Positions 35,462 to 45,563 of a DNA stretch of 64,000 nucleotides are shown here, in pieces. Below the pieces are notes generated by a model, which did no database searches, had not been told where the DNA came from, and saw only the letters and a list, made by a program, of their open reading frames with translations. Position 1 is the first letter of the stretch, and each line of letters opens with the position of its first letter. A program made the position numbers and the translations under genes. This DNA is from Aspidapion aeneum. Lineage: Eukaryota > Arthropoda > Insecta > Coleoptera > Brentidae. Location of the stretch: contig OY755038.1 in assembly GCA_963576565.1 (NCBI GenBank), positions 12,353,756 through 12,417,755 on the forward strand, in the 5' to 3' direction.

Positions 35462-35758
35462 AATACATGTTAATGCTGAGAGCGAAATCGTAATCTAGAA
35501 ACTTGTTTCCTACGCTGCGCTATGTTGCCGTTACGACGCGGCAGCCGAAGCGGGCCGGCAAACACCCGGTTTCCACCTATGCATGCCCACCCTGATTCAC
35601 AGAGCTGTCAGGTACTTCAAGTACAGTACTTGAAATTGTACTTCAAGTACTGTACTTGAAGTACATCTACAATTCAGTAATTGTACTTGGTACTTAAAGT
35701 ACTTTTAACAATGTACTTGGAAATGTACTTGATTTTGTCAAGTAAAGTAGTTCAAGTA

Positions 35759-37719
35759 CAGGGTGATTTTTTATAATTGCAAGATCGCTATAACTCGGTT
35801 ATTATTGGGAGTAGAAAAAAGAAAAAATTATGGCCACTTTAGACCCACCATTAGTATTTTTTTATAGGTTATAATATACAGGGGGCGACAATCAGATCAA
35901 TTTTTTTAAAGGGAACTCCCTATATATTTTTGTATTTTTAAGTTCCGCAAAAAATTAGCTTTATATATGTGACACTATGGCTCTATCTTTGTTAGTTTTC
36001 GAGATATTGACGATGGAAATTCCGAAAATTAGCAAATTTTAAATAGGTATACGGTGCGGAGTATTTAACGAATAGACTGTAAATAACAAACTGAAACAAT
36101 ATTGACTGACAGTTTGATAAATATAAATAATCATCTTTGTCAATTTTCATAGAAATTTAAAATCAAAAGACGACAATTTTTTAAATGTTTTAATTGTTTT
36201 AAATCCATAAATAAATAAAAATTAACGTAAAAAATGTTCAAACCTATCACCATTGACTTCAATACATTTTTGAAACCGGTCTCTTAAATTATTTATTGTT
36301 CTGGTTATTAAATTAGAAAAATTTTCATTAAGCTCATTGACAGACAGTGATATTAATTCTCTGAGCTCTCGAGTATTCCTCGCTTCTAATCTGTAAACTT
36401 TATTTTTAAGGTGACCCCATAAAAAATGTCTAAAGGAGTTAAATCAAAACTGTTGGGTGGCCAGCGTATTGTGCCGTTTTTCCCAACCCATTCATTAAAA
36501 TTATTATTTAAGAATTCTCGAACCTCATGAACATTATGAGGAGGAGCCCCATCCTGCTGAAAAATCAATCTTCTTCTTCTTTGATTTAGTGGCAAGTCAT
36601 CCAAAAAATTTTCTAAGTAATTTTGTAAAAAATTTAAATACATTTGTCCCGTTAAAGAGTGCTCAAAAAAAAATGGCCTAACAACACGGTCGTTCAGTAT
36701 GCCACACCAGACATTCACGGATTGTCTTCCCTGTCTTTTAATTTCTTTTACAAAATTAGGGTTAGTCGTGGACCATAGTCTGCTATTCTGTCTATTTGGT
36801 AGACCACAAGTTGTAAACGTCGACTCATCCGACCACAAAATGTGATTTAAAAAACGGGGTTCTGCGTTTAGTCTTTCATGCATAAAGTGACAAAACTCTA
36901 CCCTTTTTCTTTTCTGATCCGGTGTTAGGCCTTGAAGTTCTTGTTGTTTATATGCCCAATAAGAATTTGTTCTTAGGAAACTTCTTACTTTGGTAAAAGA
37001 CGTCAAGCGTTCCAGTCCTTCTTGCACTAATGCGGAAGATACTTTTCTTATAGAAATTTGTGGGCTTTCTTGAAAATGTAATAAAATATTTAAATTAGCC
37101 TCTTCGTTTGGACGAACAACTCGTTTTTTTCGTTCCACAGACGATGTTTCACGAAATTTTCTATATATCCTAAGAATTGTGGATATATTAGGACATTGTC
37201 GGGCTGAATACAGTTCTCGATATTCTCTCGCAGTAGCAGTGGCATTTTTATTATTTTTCGCATATAATAAAAGTATCTCTTGCTTTTCTGCATTGGAATA
37301 AAGCAACATTGTTGATAAATATTTAAAATTTGGCACTGACAATGTCATTAGGTATCCACACATCTTAATATTGTTTGTGACTTGTCACAGGAAATACTCC
37401 GCACCGTATTTAAAATTTGTTAATTTTCGGAATTTCAATCGTCAATATCTCGAAAACTAACAAAGATAGAGCCATAGTGTTACATATATCTGTAAAGCTA
37501 ATTTTTTGCGGAACTTAAAAATACAAAAATATATAGGATGTTCCCTTTAAAAAAATTGATCTGATTGTCGCCCCCTGTATATTATAACCTATAAAAAAAA
37601 ATACTAATGGTGGGCCTAAAGTGGCCATAATTTACCAAACCGAATAGTTTTTGCTTGAGCTTTCTACTCCCAATAATAACCGAGTTATAGCGATCTTGCA
37701 ATTATAAAAAATCACCCTG
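35759..37719 (-). mobile_element. Mariner/IS630-type transposon, nearly complete
   Basis: The element of 1961 bp is flanked by TA (35757-35758, 37720-37721), begins CAGGGTGATTTTTTATAATT and ends in its complement. The terminal inverted repeats are about 310-330 bp long and closely similar (inner ends near 36067 and 37392). One transposase gene lies between them on the minus strand. Each arm carries an internal TA-flanked unit of about 44 bp (35879-35920; 37534-37577). Confidence 0.92.
36222..37363 (-). pseudogene. Mariner/IS630-type transposase, one-base frameshift
   Basis: The N-terminal half has a helix-turn-helix region (YSARQCPNISTILRIYRKFR and the REYREL stretch). The catalytic Asp residues lie in ILWSDESTF, IFQQDGAPPH and SFDLTPLD; about 40 residues separate the second and third, so it is DD40D or close to the DD41D group rather than DD34D mariner. 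The frame is lost at about 36420, directly after the third Asp, where one T is missing from a homopolymer (AT6A on the minus strand). In the next frame the usual FLWGHLKNKVY continuation follows, and coding resumes to a stop at 36222-36224. Translation may start at the Met of MLLYSNAEKQE (37307-37309) rather than at 37363. Without the frameshift it would be a full-length enzyme. Confidence 0.9.
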
Positions 37720-38500
37720 TACATTATAAGTACTTCAAGTACATTCAAAATTATATTTTTGGCATTTTTCTCATTTTTTGACATATTCAAAGTACTTGAA
37801 GTACTTCTAATGTAAAAGTAAAAGGCTTGGGGAAAATAAAGTACTTTTATAATGTACTTGGTATTTGAAGTACATTTGAAAAGAAAATGTAGTTAGTAAT
37901 CCAAGTACTTTTACAAATCTTAATGTACTTGGTACTTATACTTGAAGTTCTTTCATAATGTACTTGTGACAGCTCTGCTGATTCAAAAAACGATCAGGTG
38001 ACGCTGCATTTAAAACCGGTGCAAATCCATGGCTCATCACGTGATGCGTTTTTTGAATCGGGGTGGGCAAGCATAGGTAGAAACTAGGCCTAACTGTTTG
38101 GGGTACTCGCGATCGCGATTTTACGCTGCAACGCCGAAGGTGAAGCCGAGGTTCGGTCGGGACGTTCAGTGCCAGACTGTGACAAAATGTTACTGCTATT
38201 TCGTTCGAAGTGGAGCAGACCGTGACTGCGACAGACGAGTCACAGTTCGAGAAATCGCAACACATCTCTATCAAGCAGTGATAGATTTAAGGGCCTCAAG
38301 TGGTTACAAAACCAGCCTTTTTTGAAGCCCACGGTATCGATCTGGCTAACTTTCCTAGAAGGACAAAGCCAATACTCTGGAACAGAACAGAACAGTGTTA
38401 GATAAGCATAAGAACGAAACAGTTAACTGCCAACACTCATTAAGGACATTTTGAGTCGAGTATTTTACACTTTGTTACCGTTAATGTTATTACTGAGTCT

Positions 38501-39797
38501 GCGCATTAGCAGCTTTTCGCTCCATTTTGGTTATTTACGTTAACGGCTAATGTTTCCATTATTTTTAAGTGTTATTTTTGTAGTGTTTTTTTTTAATGCA
38601 GTCGAATTTTTGACTAAAATTCGTTAGTTTGGTTTGTAAAAAGCCATAATCTAATAAAAAAAATAAACAAATATTGGTTCGTTTCCACGCCCTTAGTTAA
38701 GTTTTTGAACCACAAAACATTTTTATTTTATTTTATTTATTTTTTTTTTGAAATTTGATTTCGACCCGGTGTTAAAAATAAATAACACTCGGTACCTTGG
38801 GATCACAAAACCAGATATGTTTTTTGTTTATTTTGATTTTAAAATGTTAAAATTAAACCTGGAGCAATTCTATTACACACCGACTTCGATGTGTCCTTGT
38901 TTATCACACCTGATATTCCGTTTTCCTATTTCCTTTAAACTGACCCATTTAAAAATACGATACCTACATGTGGAGTCAACAAGCGAGAGCAGGAAAACAT
39001 CGAAACAACAAGACAGTGTGCTTCAACCGTCTGTCCCTGCCAGACTCATACTAAAAAAAAAGCGTTGATCATAGCCGCCCTGTGGCATCAACTAAACGGC
39101 CCTTGCCGAATTAATTAGTGTCAAACTAAATCTAATTAAACAAAAACTCAAAATCGTTAAGCCGTGCGCGCGCAAAACATAACAGTGCATTAAAGATATC
39201 TTAGTGCGGTTAAAACCATAAAACATATAAAAAGCTAAACAAGAAGTTAACAACGCCGAACGAAGACATACTATCATAGGATTACTCCATTCCCATGGTA
39301 CCCTTCCTTTGTAAGAAAACAACATCGAGGTAAGTCATTTTTTTTTTCAAACATAACTCTTTTTTAGCTCCTTTTCTCTCCTTTTCATACCCATTAAGGG
39401 TTGTTCGCCCACCTCACTGCGTCAGCTGAAATTACGCTTCTGTTGTTCCCGCGCTCCCTATTGTTTACAGTAGGCGTCCGATTGAGTGGTAGCTCCATAG
39501 CTCCCTAGCGAAGAAGCTATTGCACACTCGGCCCGTTTCAAATATAAATAAACAAAAAGTTAAAGGAGTGTAAAACTACTAAATCAACGTTTGTGTGATC
39601 TATCTTTTTTGCCCTGAATGTTACCATTATTCTTAGTAACAATAACGGTAACAGCTGTCAAATTTTCTGTTATTTTAAATCCAAAATGTTCCTATTAAGT
39701 ATCATCATTAGATCTTGGACCCCTGTGACGTTGTCAAGCTTTCGAGGGACCCACGAAAAAATACGAGAGACACAAAAACCATTATGCGACTAGGATG
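38501..39797. other. Repeat-derived intergenic region
   Basis: About 39705-39780 (TTAGATCTTGGACCCCTGTG, CGAGGGACCCACGAAAAAAT) is again a relative of the satellite monomer. The middle (38750-39330) has unassigned open frames without domains; a donor-like CGAGGTAAGT occurs at 39328. No gene is called. Confidence 0.45.
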
Positions 39798-42280
39798 TTA
39801 AAATAGTGTTTTTATATTGATAGCCCACTGATCTTTTCGCACCTTTAATAAGCTTTGGTCAATAACCTCTCCGCAAATGTCATTTAAATCCATATTTCTC
39901 AAAAGCCTGTCTTCTACAAATTGACATAATTCTGTTGTTTTGAACCCTCTCCACACCCCATCAGATGCCAATATCAGGAATTTGTCATCTTTTGTCCTGT
40001 CGAAAAATAGTATTTCAGGTTCAGCAGATATTTGTTGTTCATTTGGCTTTAGGGTTGGGTGTGATTTATAACTGAAGTCGCCTAATGTTCGACTCACAGA
40101 TATTTTTCCTAAAAGATACAGAATAATTAAGCCATTTAGGACAGTCATTGTAAAGGCAAACCTTATAGGAAGCAAAGCCTGACATTGATTTTCTATTTTT
40201 TGGTTATTATTTTTGACATGTTTTCCTCGGTTTCACATTGGCGGTTCGGTTTTATGTTGTTTTACCATCGAAAAAATAAGTTATTTTTTCGAAGGTTTTA
40301 CACAGTGTAAAGGTACCTAAACTATATATATTTATGTAATTGGAATTAACAAGTTATGCAGCAAACTATCTTAAAACTGTATCATTATTAAATAGATCTT
40401 TAGACTGTGTTAAAACCACATTTTTAAAATAAGAACCAGTCGCCAATGGGAAACTGAGAAAAACATGTCAAAAATTATAACACAAAAATAGAAAATCAAA
40501 GTCAGGCTTCACTACCTGTAGACCCTGCTTTATGATAAGTGTCTTTAATTATTTTTCAAATAGTTTTAATATAAAGAGGTTAAAAAAGACGCTAATGCTA
40601 CCAAGTCCACTTTCAATCCCTGACTTCACATGCGCAGATCTACCAATATTATTTACCTCATGTATTAGAATAGATGAATACAGGGTGATTTTCACTTGAA
40701 TGATTCTAACCACATGAAAATAGAAAGTTTCAAAAACCTAATCAAATATAACCAAACCGAACCAAAGGAAACTGAACCAATAATTTTTTTCAAAAAAAAA
40801 ACTTTCCTGACTTCCTGCCCGGGATCCTGAGGATGTGAATCCGAACCGAACCAAACCGAACCTAACTAAACTGAACCAAACCTAACCTAACCAAACTAAA
40901 CTACAAGACGTACTGCTAATTAGGTTTAGTTGGGTAGGGTTAGGTTTGGATAGGTTCGGTTCAGTACGGTCCGGTTCGGATTCACATCCTCTAGGATCCC
41001 GGATAGGAAGTCAGGAAAGTTTTTTTTTTAAAAATATTGGTTTAGTTTGCTTTGGTTCGGTTCGGTTAGATCTGATTAGGTTTTGTTAGGTTAGGTTTGT
41101 GAAACTTTCTATTTTCATGTGGTTAGAATCATTCAAGTGAAAATCACCCTGTACATCTATTCTAATACATGAGGTAAATAATATTGGTAGATCTACGCAT
41201 GCAAAGTCAGGGATTGGAAGTGGACTTGGTAGTGCTAGTGTCTTGTAGAGGTTAACACTTCCATTAATGCCTTCAGGGTGAGTGAGAATTATGACATAAC
41301 TTGACAATACTCATATAATATAGCTTGGCATTATGGCAATACATGTACAAACTACTTGGCATTACCCCAAAAGTTACATGGTATTACTGGCAATGCCTGT
41401 ACAAATTTTGGGTCAGCTGTTACTCCCTCGGTAATAGTACTGTGAAATAAGAATGTAAGTAAAAATAAACTAAAAAAAAATTGGCTAATTTCAAAATTTT
41501 CACTAGCTGACCCACCATTGATTCTTCCTTTCTTCACAATGGCCCCAGCCTGTACAATTCTGGCTTTTTCATCTGGCATAAAGGGTTTATGATCCTTGGT
41601 CACACAAACACCATAACTGTCACTGTAAAAAACAGCTCTGGAATCTCCCAAGTTTGCAATATAAATTTTTTCTGGAGAAATTAAAGCAATTATGGCAGTT
41701 GTGCCACTATTATCCTCCCTTATTTCTACCATGTCTTGTAATTGTTGATCCAGATCTAAAATACACACCCAGGATATAAAGTATGTAACCAAAAGTTGAT
41801 ACAAGACACCAAAGTCTGATTTATCTAGAAATTTGATGCACATTAGACAAATTTAGTTCTTGAAGTTTGTCCATTGTGCATTATGTTAATGGTAAACAGG
41901 GCTTTAATTTCATACTTACCATAAAAACCTTTTAAAACAGCTTCTTTTACATTTTTCTCTAGTTCATGGATTAATAAAGTTTTCAGTAAATTTTCTGAAC
42001 AAAACTTTGCCACTTTGTTTCCATAGTGTCCATCAAAGACACCAAAATATGACCATTCACTTAATTTATCGCTAAGCTTAATTTTTACTGAATAGAAATC
42101 TTCCATAGTACTTCTCCAGCCTTGCATGGAAGCTACGGAGTAGGCAAGTCCATTGCCATTGCCATTTTGGTAAATTTTGTTGGTTTTTGGCTTTTTAAGT
42201 AACTCTGCTCTGTGTTTTGTCATAAGATTGTTTCTTGACTTAGAAATAAAGTCGTCCATTTTTAAAAACTTAATGCGCAT
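39798..42280 (-). CDS. PP2C-family protein phosphatase, three exons
   Basis: Exons 42280-41920, 41755-41516 and 40108-39798 join to 303 codons plus stop, all with GT-AG introns (donors GTAAGT and GTGGGT). The product is a Mg/Mn-dependent Ser/Thr phosphatase: SMQGWRSTMED (Arg56, Glu60, Asp61), VFDGHYG (Asp83-Gly84), SGTTA, NLGDSRA, KDHKP, GRINGKISVSRTLGD and ASDGVW (Asp250), with Asp293 exactly 43 residues further on, as between the metal ligands Asp239 and Asp282 of PPM1A. It stops soon after (INIKTLF), lacking the PPM1A tail. Sequence divergence from insect alphabet is high (WRGFKTTEL replaces WDVM). The second intron holds a MITE and a palindrome of 660 bp. The start could also be the Met of MDDFIS (residue 8). 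It is either a diverged paralogue or the front half of the gene whose tail lies at 23209-29462. Confidence 0.85.
40139..40545. mobile_element. Palindromic MITE (family A), uninterrupted copy
   Basis: CATTGTAAAGGCAAACCTTA on the left and the complement of TGCTTTATGATAAGTGTC on the right form the ends; the arms match those of 1043-2162. The site AAACTATATATATTTATG in its middle is the empty form of the insertion seen at 1274. Its left end lies only about 30 bp from the acceptor of PP2C exon 3. Confidence 0.75.
40585..41245. repeat. Nested palindrome of 660 bp with degenerate pentamers at its core
   Basis: Outer arms 40585-40680 and 41153-41245 (ACCAAGTCCACTTTCAATCC against its complement) enclose a TA-flanked element 40681-41152 that starts CAGGGTGATTTTCACTTG and ends in its complement. 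Its arms contain GGGATCCT and then long runs of CCGAA, CCAAA and CCTAA-like pentamers. The centre is near 40910. It lies in intron 2 of the minus-strand phosphatase. Confidence 0.85.
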
Positions 42281-42873
42281 TTAAATTATGTACTTTCTTA
42301 CATTACTGAGAAGTAAAAAGAATTACACTGTTTAAATACGATTAAAATCCAAAATTAAATAGTTTTTGGAAAGTAAACAAAATCTAAAAAGTTTGGTTAT
42401 GTCGCGTGGGTTGGAAAATGGTTTAAAACTGGGCTAAATATACACTGCTCAACCAGTGCCTTAATTTTCCGGAAATTTTAGTGTACTCAAAAGGATGTTT
42501 ATTAATATCAACAAACTTGTGCACCACTTTTTATACCACATATTGATTTTTACTCCTAAAATTTAATAACACGAATAAAAAATATAAAATAGAGTATGTT
42601 TTAAAAAATGTTCCCTCGTTTATCTAAATATCTAAATAGTTAAAAAAGATCAAATCTACCTACAATACATACATGCTTAACACGTTGTACAAACAAATCT
42701 TGAAAAAAACTTTACACTATATTTTTATAAAGTTAAAATGGCACAATTACTAGTAGTTGTTACTTTTTTACTGTAATTTATTATCCATCCAGCTAAGTGT
42801 GGAGTTGTTAAATTCTTGTATAGAATAAAAAGCTTTGAAAATTAAAAAGTCTTTACTTTCTTTTTAAATTGAG
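42281..42873. other. 5' flank of the minus-strand phosphatase
   Basis: AT-rich; presumably holds the promoter of the phosphatase, but no TATA box or initiator could be chosen with confidence. Confidence 0.35.
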
Positions 42874-43073
42874 ACTAATACCCTGTTTCCGCCAATGCAT
42901 GCCCACCCCGATTCAAAAAACGCTCAGGTGATACCATAGATAAAGGATTTGCGGCGCGGTTCAGTGAGTTTTTGATACTGCATTTAAAACCAGTGCAGAT
43001 CCATGGGCCATCACTTGATGCGTTTTTTGAATCGGGGTGGGCATGCATTGGTGGAAACAAGGTATTAGTTATA
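42874..43073. mobile_element. Palindromic MITE (TTTCCACC family), intact copy
   Basis: ACTAATACCCTGTTTCCGCC at the left is mirrored by the complement at the right (GGTGGAAACAAGGTATTAGT). Both arms carry CCCACCCCGATTCAAAAAAC or its complement. The same element, in broken form, lies inside the long repeats at about 33735-33830 and 35560-38095, where it hosts the hAT MITE. Confidence 0.8.
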
Positions 43074-43074
43074 T

Positions 43075-43375
43075 ATTTTAAGGGCTTGAGAAGTTAGTAA
43101 ATGCCTGTCTAACGTCTTCTCTATAACCCAATCCCGCAATAATCCTCACAGCACGTCCTTGCATAGCAAACCCTCCCACCCTCAAACAAGCACAGCATAG
43201 CTAAGATGCGAGTGAAAGATAGCAAAGTAGGATTTTTTATCCATCCCATAGTAATTTTTGATCAAGAGCAACCCCAAGGAAGAAAACATCATCCGTTATC
43301 AACTCCGTTCGTTTTAGTGAAAAAACATAGTTTTGGGTTTTGGCTTCATTCAAGAAAAACCATTCAAGCATAATT
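43075..43375 (-). pseudogene. Non-LTR reverse transcriptase fragment with internal deletions
   Basis: On the minus strand the pieces LNEAKTQNYVFSLKRTELI, DDVFFLGVALDQKLLWDG and, further on, FAMQGRAVRIIAGLGYREDV correspond in order to the region after the catalytic Asp pair and the thumb of a Jockey-like element. The intervening residues are missing. Confidence 0.75.
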
Positions 43376-43791
43376 TTTGATCCAAAAATCAAGTTTAAAA
43401 GAAAAAGTCAATGTAGGGCAAATATTGATTACTAAGAACTATAAATATTTTTATTTTGCGTATTACGCTAATACAAGTACAAAAATTGCATTTTTTAAAA
43501 TTTTTGTGCGGTAAAGAAACTGTACCGCACTGAATTAAACATTTTAAAAATTGATAGATTATAAACAATTGTAACAAAAAAAAATAATTAAGTATAAAAA
43601 ATAATAAATAAAATAAATAACATATACCTAGCTGATACAATCTAACACACTACATTAATGTTGCATTCAGTCTTTGTAAAAATGAAATATGACCCAACCT
43701 GTTTTATGTATAAAATTTAAAGCAACTATTAAATAATTTGGTCTGAAGAGTCCCAGGAAGTACCCAATTCGGTCAGCAAGACCAATATTTT
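43376..43791. other. 3' flank of the secreted-protein gene
   Basis: AT-rich, no gene. Transcription of the minus-strand gene should end here; no AATAAA in the correct orientation was found close to its stop. Confidence 0.35.
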
Positions 43792-45563
43792 TTATACAAA
43801 GACTGGCATTGGCCTAAACTTTTTCTTTATTTGCCTGGCTGTGGTTCTCGATGTTGTTCTCCTTGTTGGTCGTGGTAGACCATTTTGCTGAAACTGCCTT
43901 CTATTTCCATTGTTAGGCGTTCCATATCGCAGGTTGTAGTTGTTATTTATATTTGAGTAGGCCAGGTATGAATCCACTGGGTAACGGTTTCCGGAATTGG
44001 GTGGTGGATAAGGGTTTTTAACGGCCTAAAAGTTTAATGCAAGAATATAGCAAGTTGCCTAGTGCGTTAGCGCGCTGATCGCGAGTGACTTAGCAATATT
44101 GCTTACTACAGTGGCGGGATCTTGGGCGCGTTAACCTTCATCTGTCTTTGTCGCGTGTAAAATAAAATTTTGTCCCACTATTTTATCCTCGCCGGTAACC
44201 AGAGCGGGTAATATCAGATATCTTGTAAAAGCGGAATTTGTTATAAGCTCCCTTAGGGCCGTTTAAAAAAATCCCTGGTGTGGGGTTTCAAAGGTGGTCG
44301 AAGACCCGAGCGATTCGGCGTTCTTTACTAGTGCCTTAATTTCGGCGAAAAAGGCATGGTAATCCAGCGGCGCCGGCGGCTCGCAGCTACAGGCAAGTTG
44401 AAAACGAGCAATATATACACCGATACAGAAGTTTATTATTTTTACACATCAAACCGAACCAGTTGAAAGAAAAAAGCAGCATATTTCTATGCGAAAAGTT
44501 TCATTTAAAATATCGCTTTTCTGTTTTAACTGCCATACCATGTTGGATAATTAATCTATGGATAAACTTACCTTGTTATTTCCAGGAACATTTTGAGCAA
44601 CAACCTTTTGAGGCTTGTACGGGGTTGCTTTCCTATACATATTCTGGTATTGAGCATATTGCGCCTGATTGAAAGACTGTGGAGCTCTATATACTGGAGA
44701 ATAATTTGGCTGTATCTCGGTTTGCTGACTTGATACTATCTGAGCTTGTCTTCGTAGTCTATTTAATAATTCTTTTACTTTTAATTTTTCTTGTAGGTTT
44801 GATTTTAGTTTTTCTTTTATATATTCGTATTTACTGTTTGGAGATGTTGATGTTTCACTTTTTGTTCCGTTTTTTATGAAACGAGTTACCTCTGTTTGAA
44901 TGTTTATTGAACTTGTTTCGGTATCTGCATCAGTAGTAGTTTCAGAAATCACAGTATTTTCAATTGGTGTAACGTCTCCGCTGAAATACTGAGTTGTCTT
45001 TTTTGGGAGAATTTCAGTTGTCACTTCGAGCGTTGTAGATTCCCTATTTTCGACGGATAAGTTTTGCTCCAAGTCATTTCTTTGACGTTCACTTGTTTCA
45101 TCATGAATATGGTTTTTTTCCGAACAGGTAGTGGTTTCTATAGGTATTATCTCTGTTTCGATTTTTTTATTATTGCCTTCCATTACAATTTGTTGAAAAT
45201 GTTGTTTTAAATTTTCTTTTCCTTCATCACTTATAAAACGTATGGTAGTTTCATGTTTTTCGGTTTGTTCTGTACAAGTTGTAGTTTCAATTAAATTGGT
45301 ATTTTCAGTTGTTAAATCTGTTTCAAAATTGTTATTTTTAAACATTTCGGCTAATTTATCGGTGACTACATTTGTGTGGGGCTCTGGCTCTTCATAAACA
45401 ACATCCTTATTTCTTAAAACAGTTGCAAATACAGTGATTAGATTTAGCCCGATAAATAGTGCCAAAGTTAAAGTAAAATTTTTCTAAAAAAATAAAAATC
45501 ATTAAAAAAAAATTCAGAGTTACAAAAATAAAATTTATAAAAAATTATGCTTACCATTTTCAT
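43792..45563 (-). CDS. Secreted Thr/Glu-rich protein, function unknown
   Basis: Three coding exons: 45563-45555 (only ATGAAAATG), 45483-44572 and 44025-43792, all phase 0 with GT-AG introns (GTAAGC, GTAAGT; TTTTAG). They join to 384 codons. The first 23 residues (MKMKNFTLTLALFIGLNLIT then VFA) are a clear signal peptide. The body is acidic and rich in Thr, with repeated ETTTC(T/S)E motifs (two copies, each with a single Cys), then a Lys-rich segment (KEKLKSNLQEKLKVKELL, coiled-coil-like), a Gln/Tyr/Pro-rich part and an Asn/Arg-rich basic end. A tiny first coding exon that splits the signal peptide is common in insect cuticle and other secreted-protein genes. No known domain is recognised. Confidence 0.8.
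44050..44440 (+). repeat. GC-rich repeat, possibly a tRNA-derived SINE
   Basis: Lies in the second intron of the secreted-protein gene and is distinctly richer in G+C. It starts with GCCTAGTGCGTTAGCGCGCT, which resembles the A-box part of SINE heads; GGATCTTGGGC follows at about 44130 where a B box might be, though it is degenerate. No poly(A) tail was identified. Confidence 0.35.

Larger units (their letters stand above)
35600..37977. mobile_element. hAT-type MITE interrupted by a mariner element
   Basis: The ends are CAGAGCTGTCAGGTACTTCA and the complement of GTACTTGTGACAGCTCTG. The flanking 8-mer CTGATTCA is identical at 35592-35599 and 37978-37985, which classes it as hAT-like. The arms consist largely of AGTACTTCAAGTAC-type words that are themselves palindromic. 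It landed in the left arm of a palindromic MITE of the 42874-43073 family. Confidence 0.88.
34673..38500. repeat. Long dispersed repeat, copy 2, interrupted by nested elements
   Basis: 34673-34932 matches 33394-33655. After an insertion, 35461-35560 continues the match, and after a second, larger insertion 37986-38500 completes it (CTGCATTTAAAACCGGTGCA, GGTACTCGCGATCGCGA, ACTGCCAACACTCATTA). The interruptions are described as separate entries. Copy 1 gives an almost exact picture of the uninterrupted sequence. Confidence 0.85.

Noticed and set aside
33387..38325. Several Arg/Ser-rich open frames repeated at 33387, 33532, 33816, 34639, 37936 and 38098
   Set aside because: They are copies of one dispersed repeat read in various frames, differ by indels, and match no family.
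41498..41516. Alternative donor GTGAAA for PP2C exon 2
   Set aside because: It keeps the frame but inserts GSAR within the GRING-SVSR motif; the GTGGGT donor gives the family pattern without insertion.
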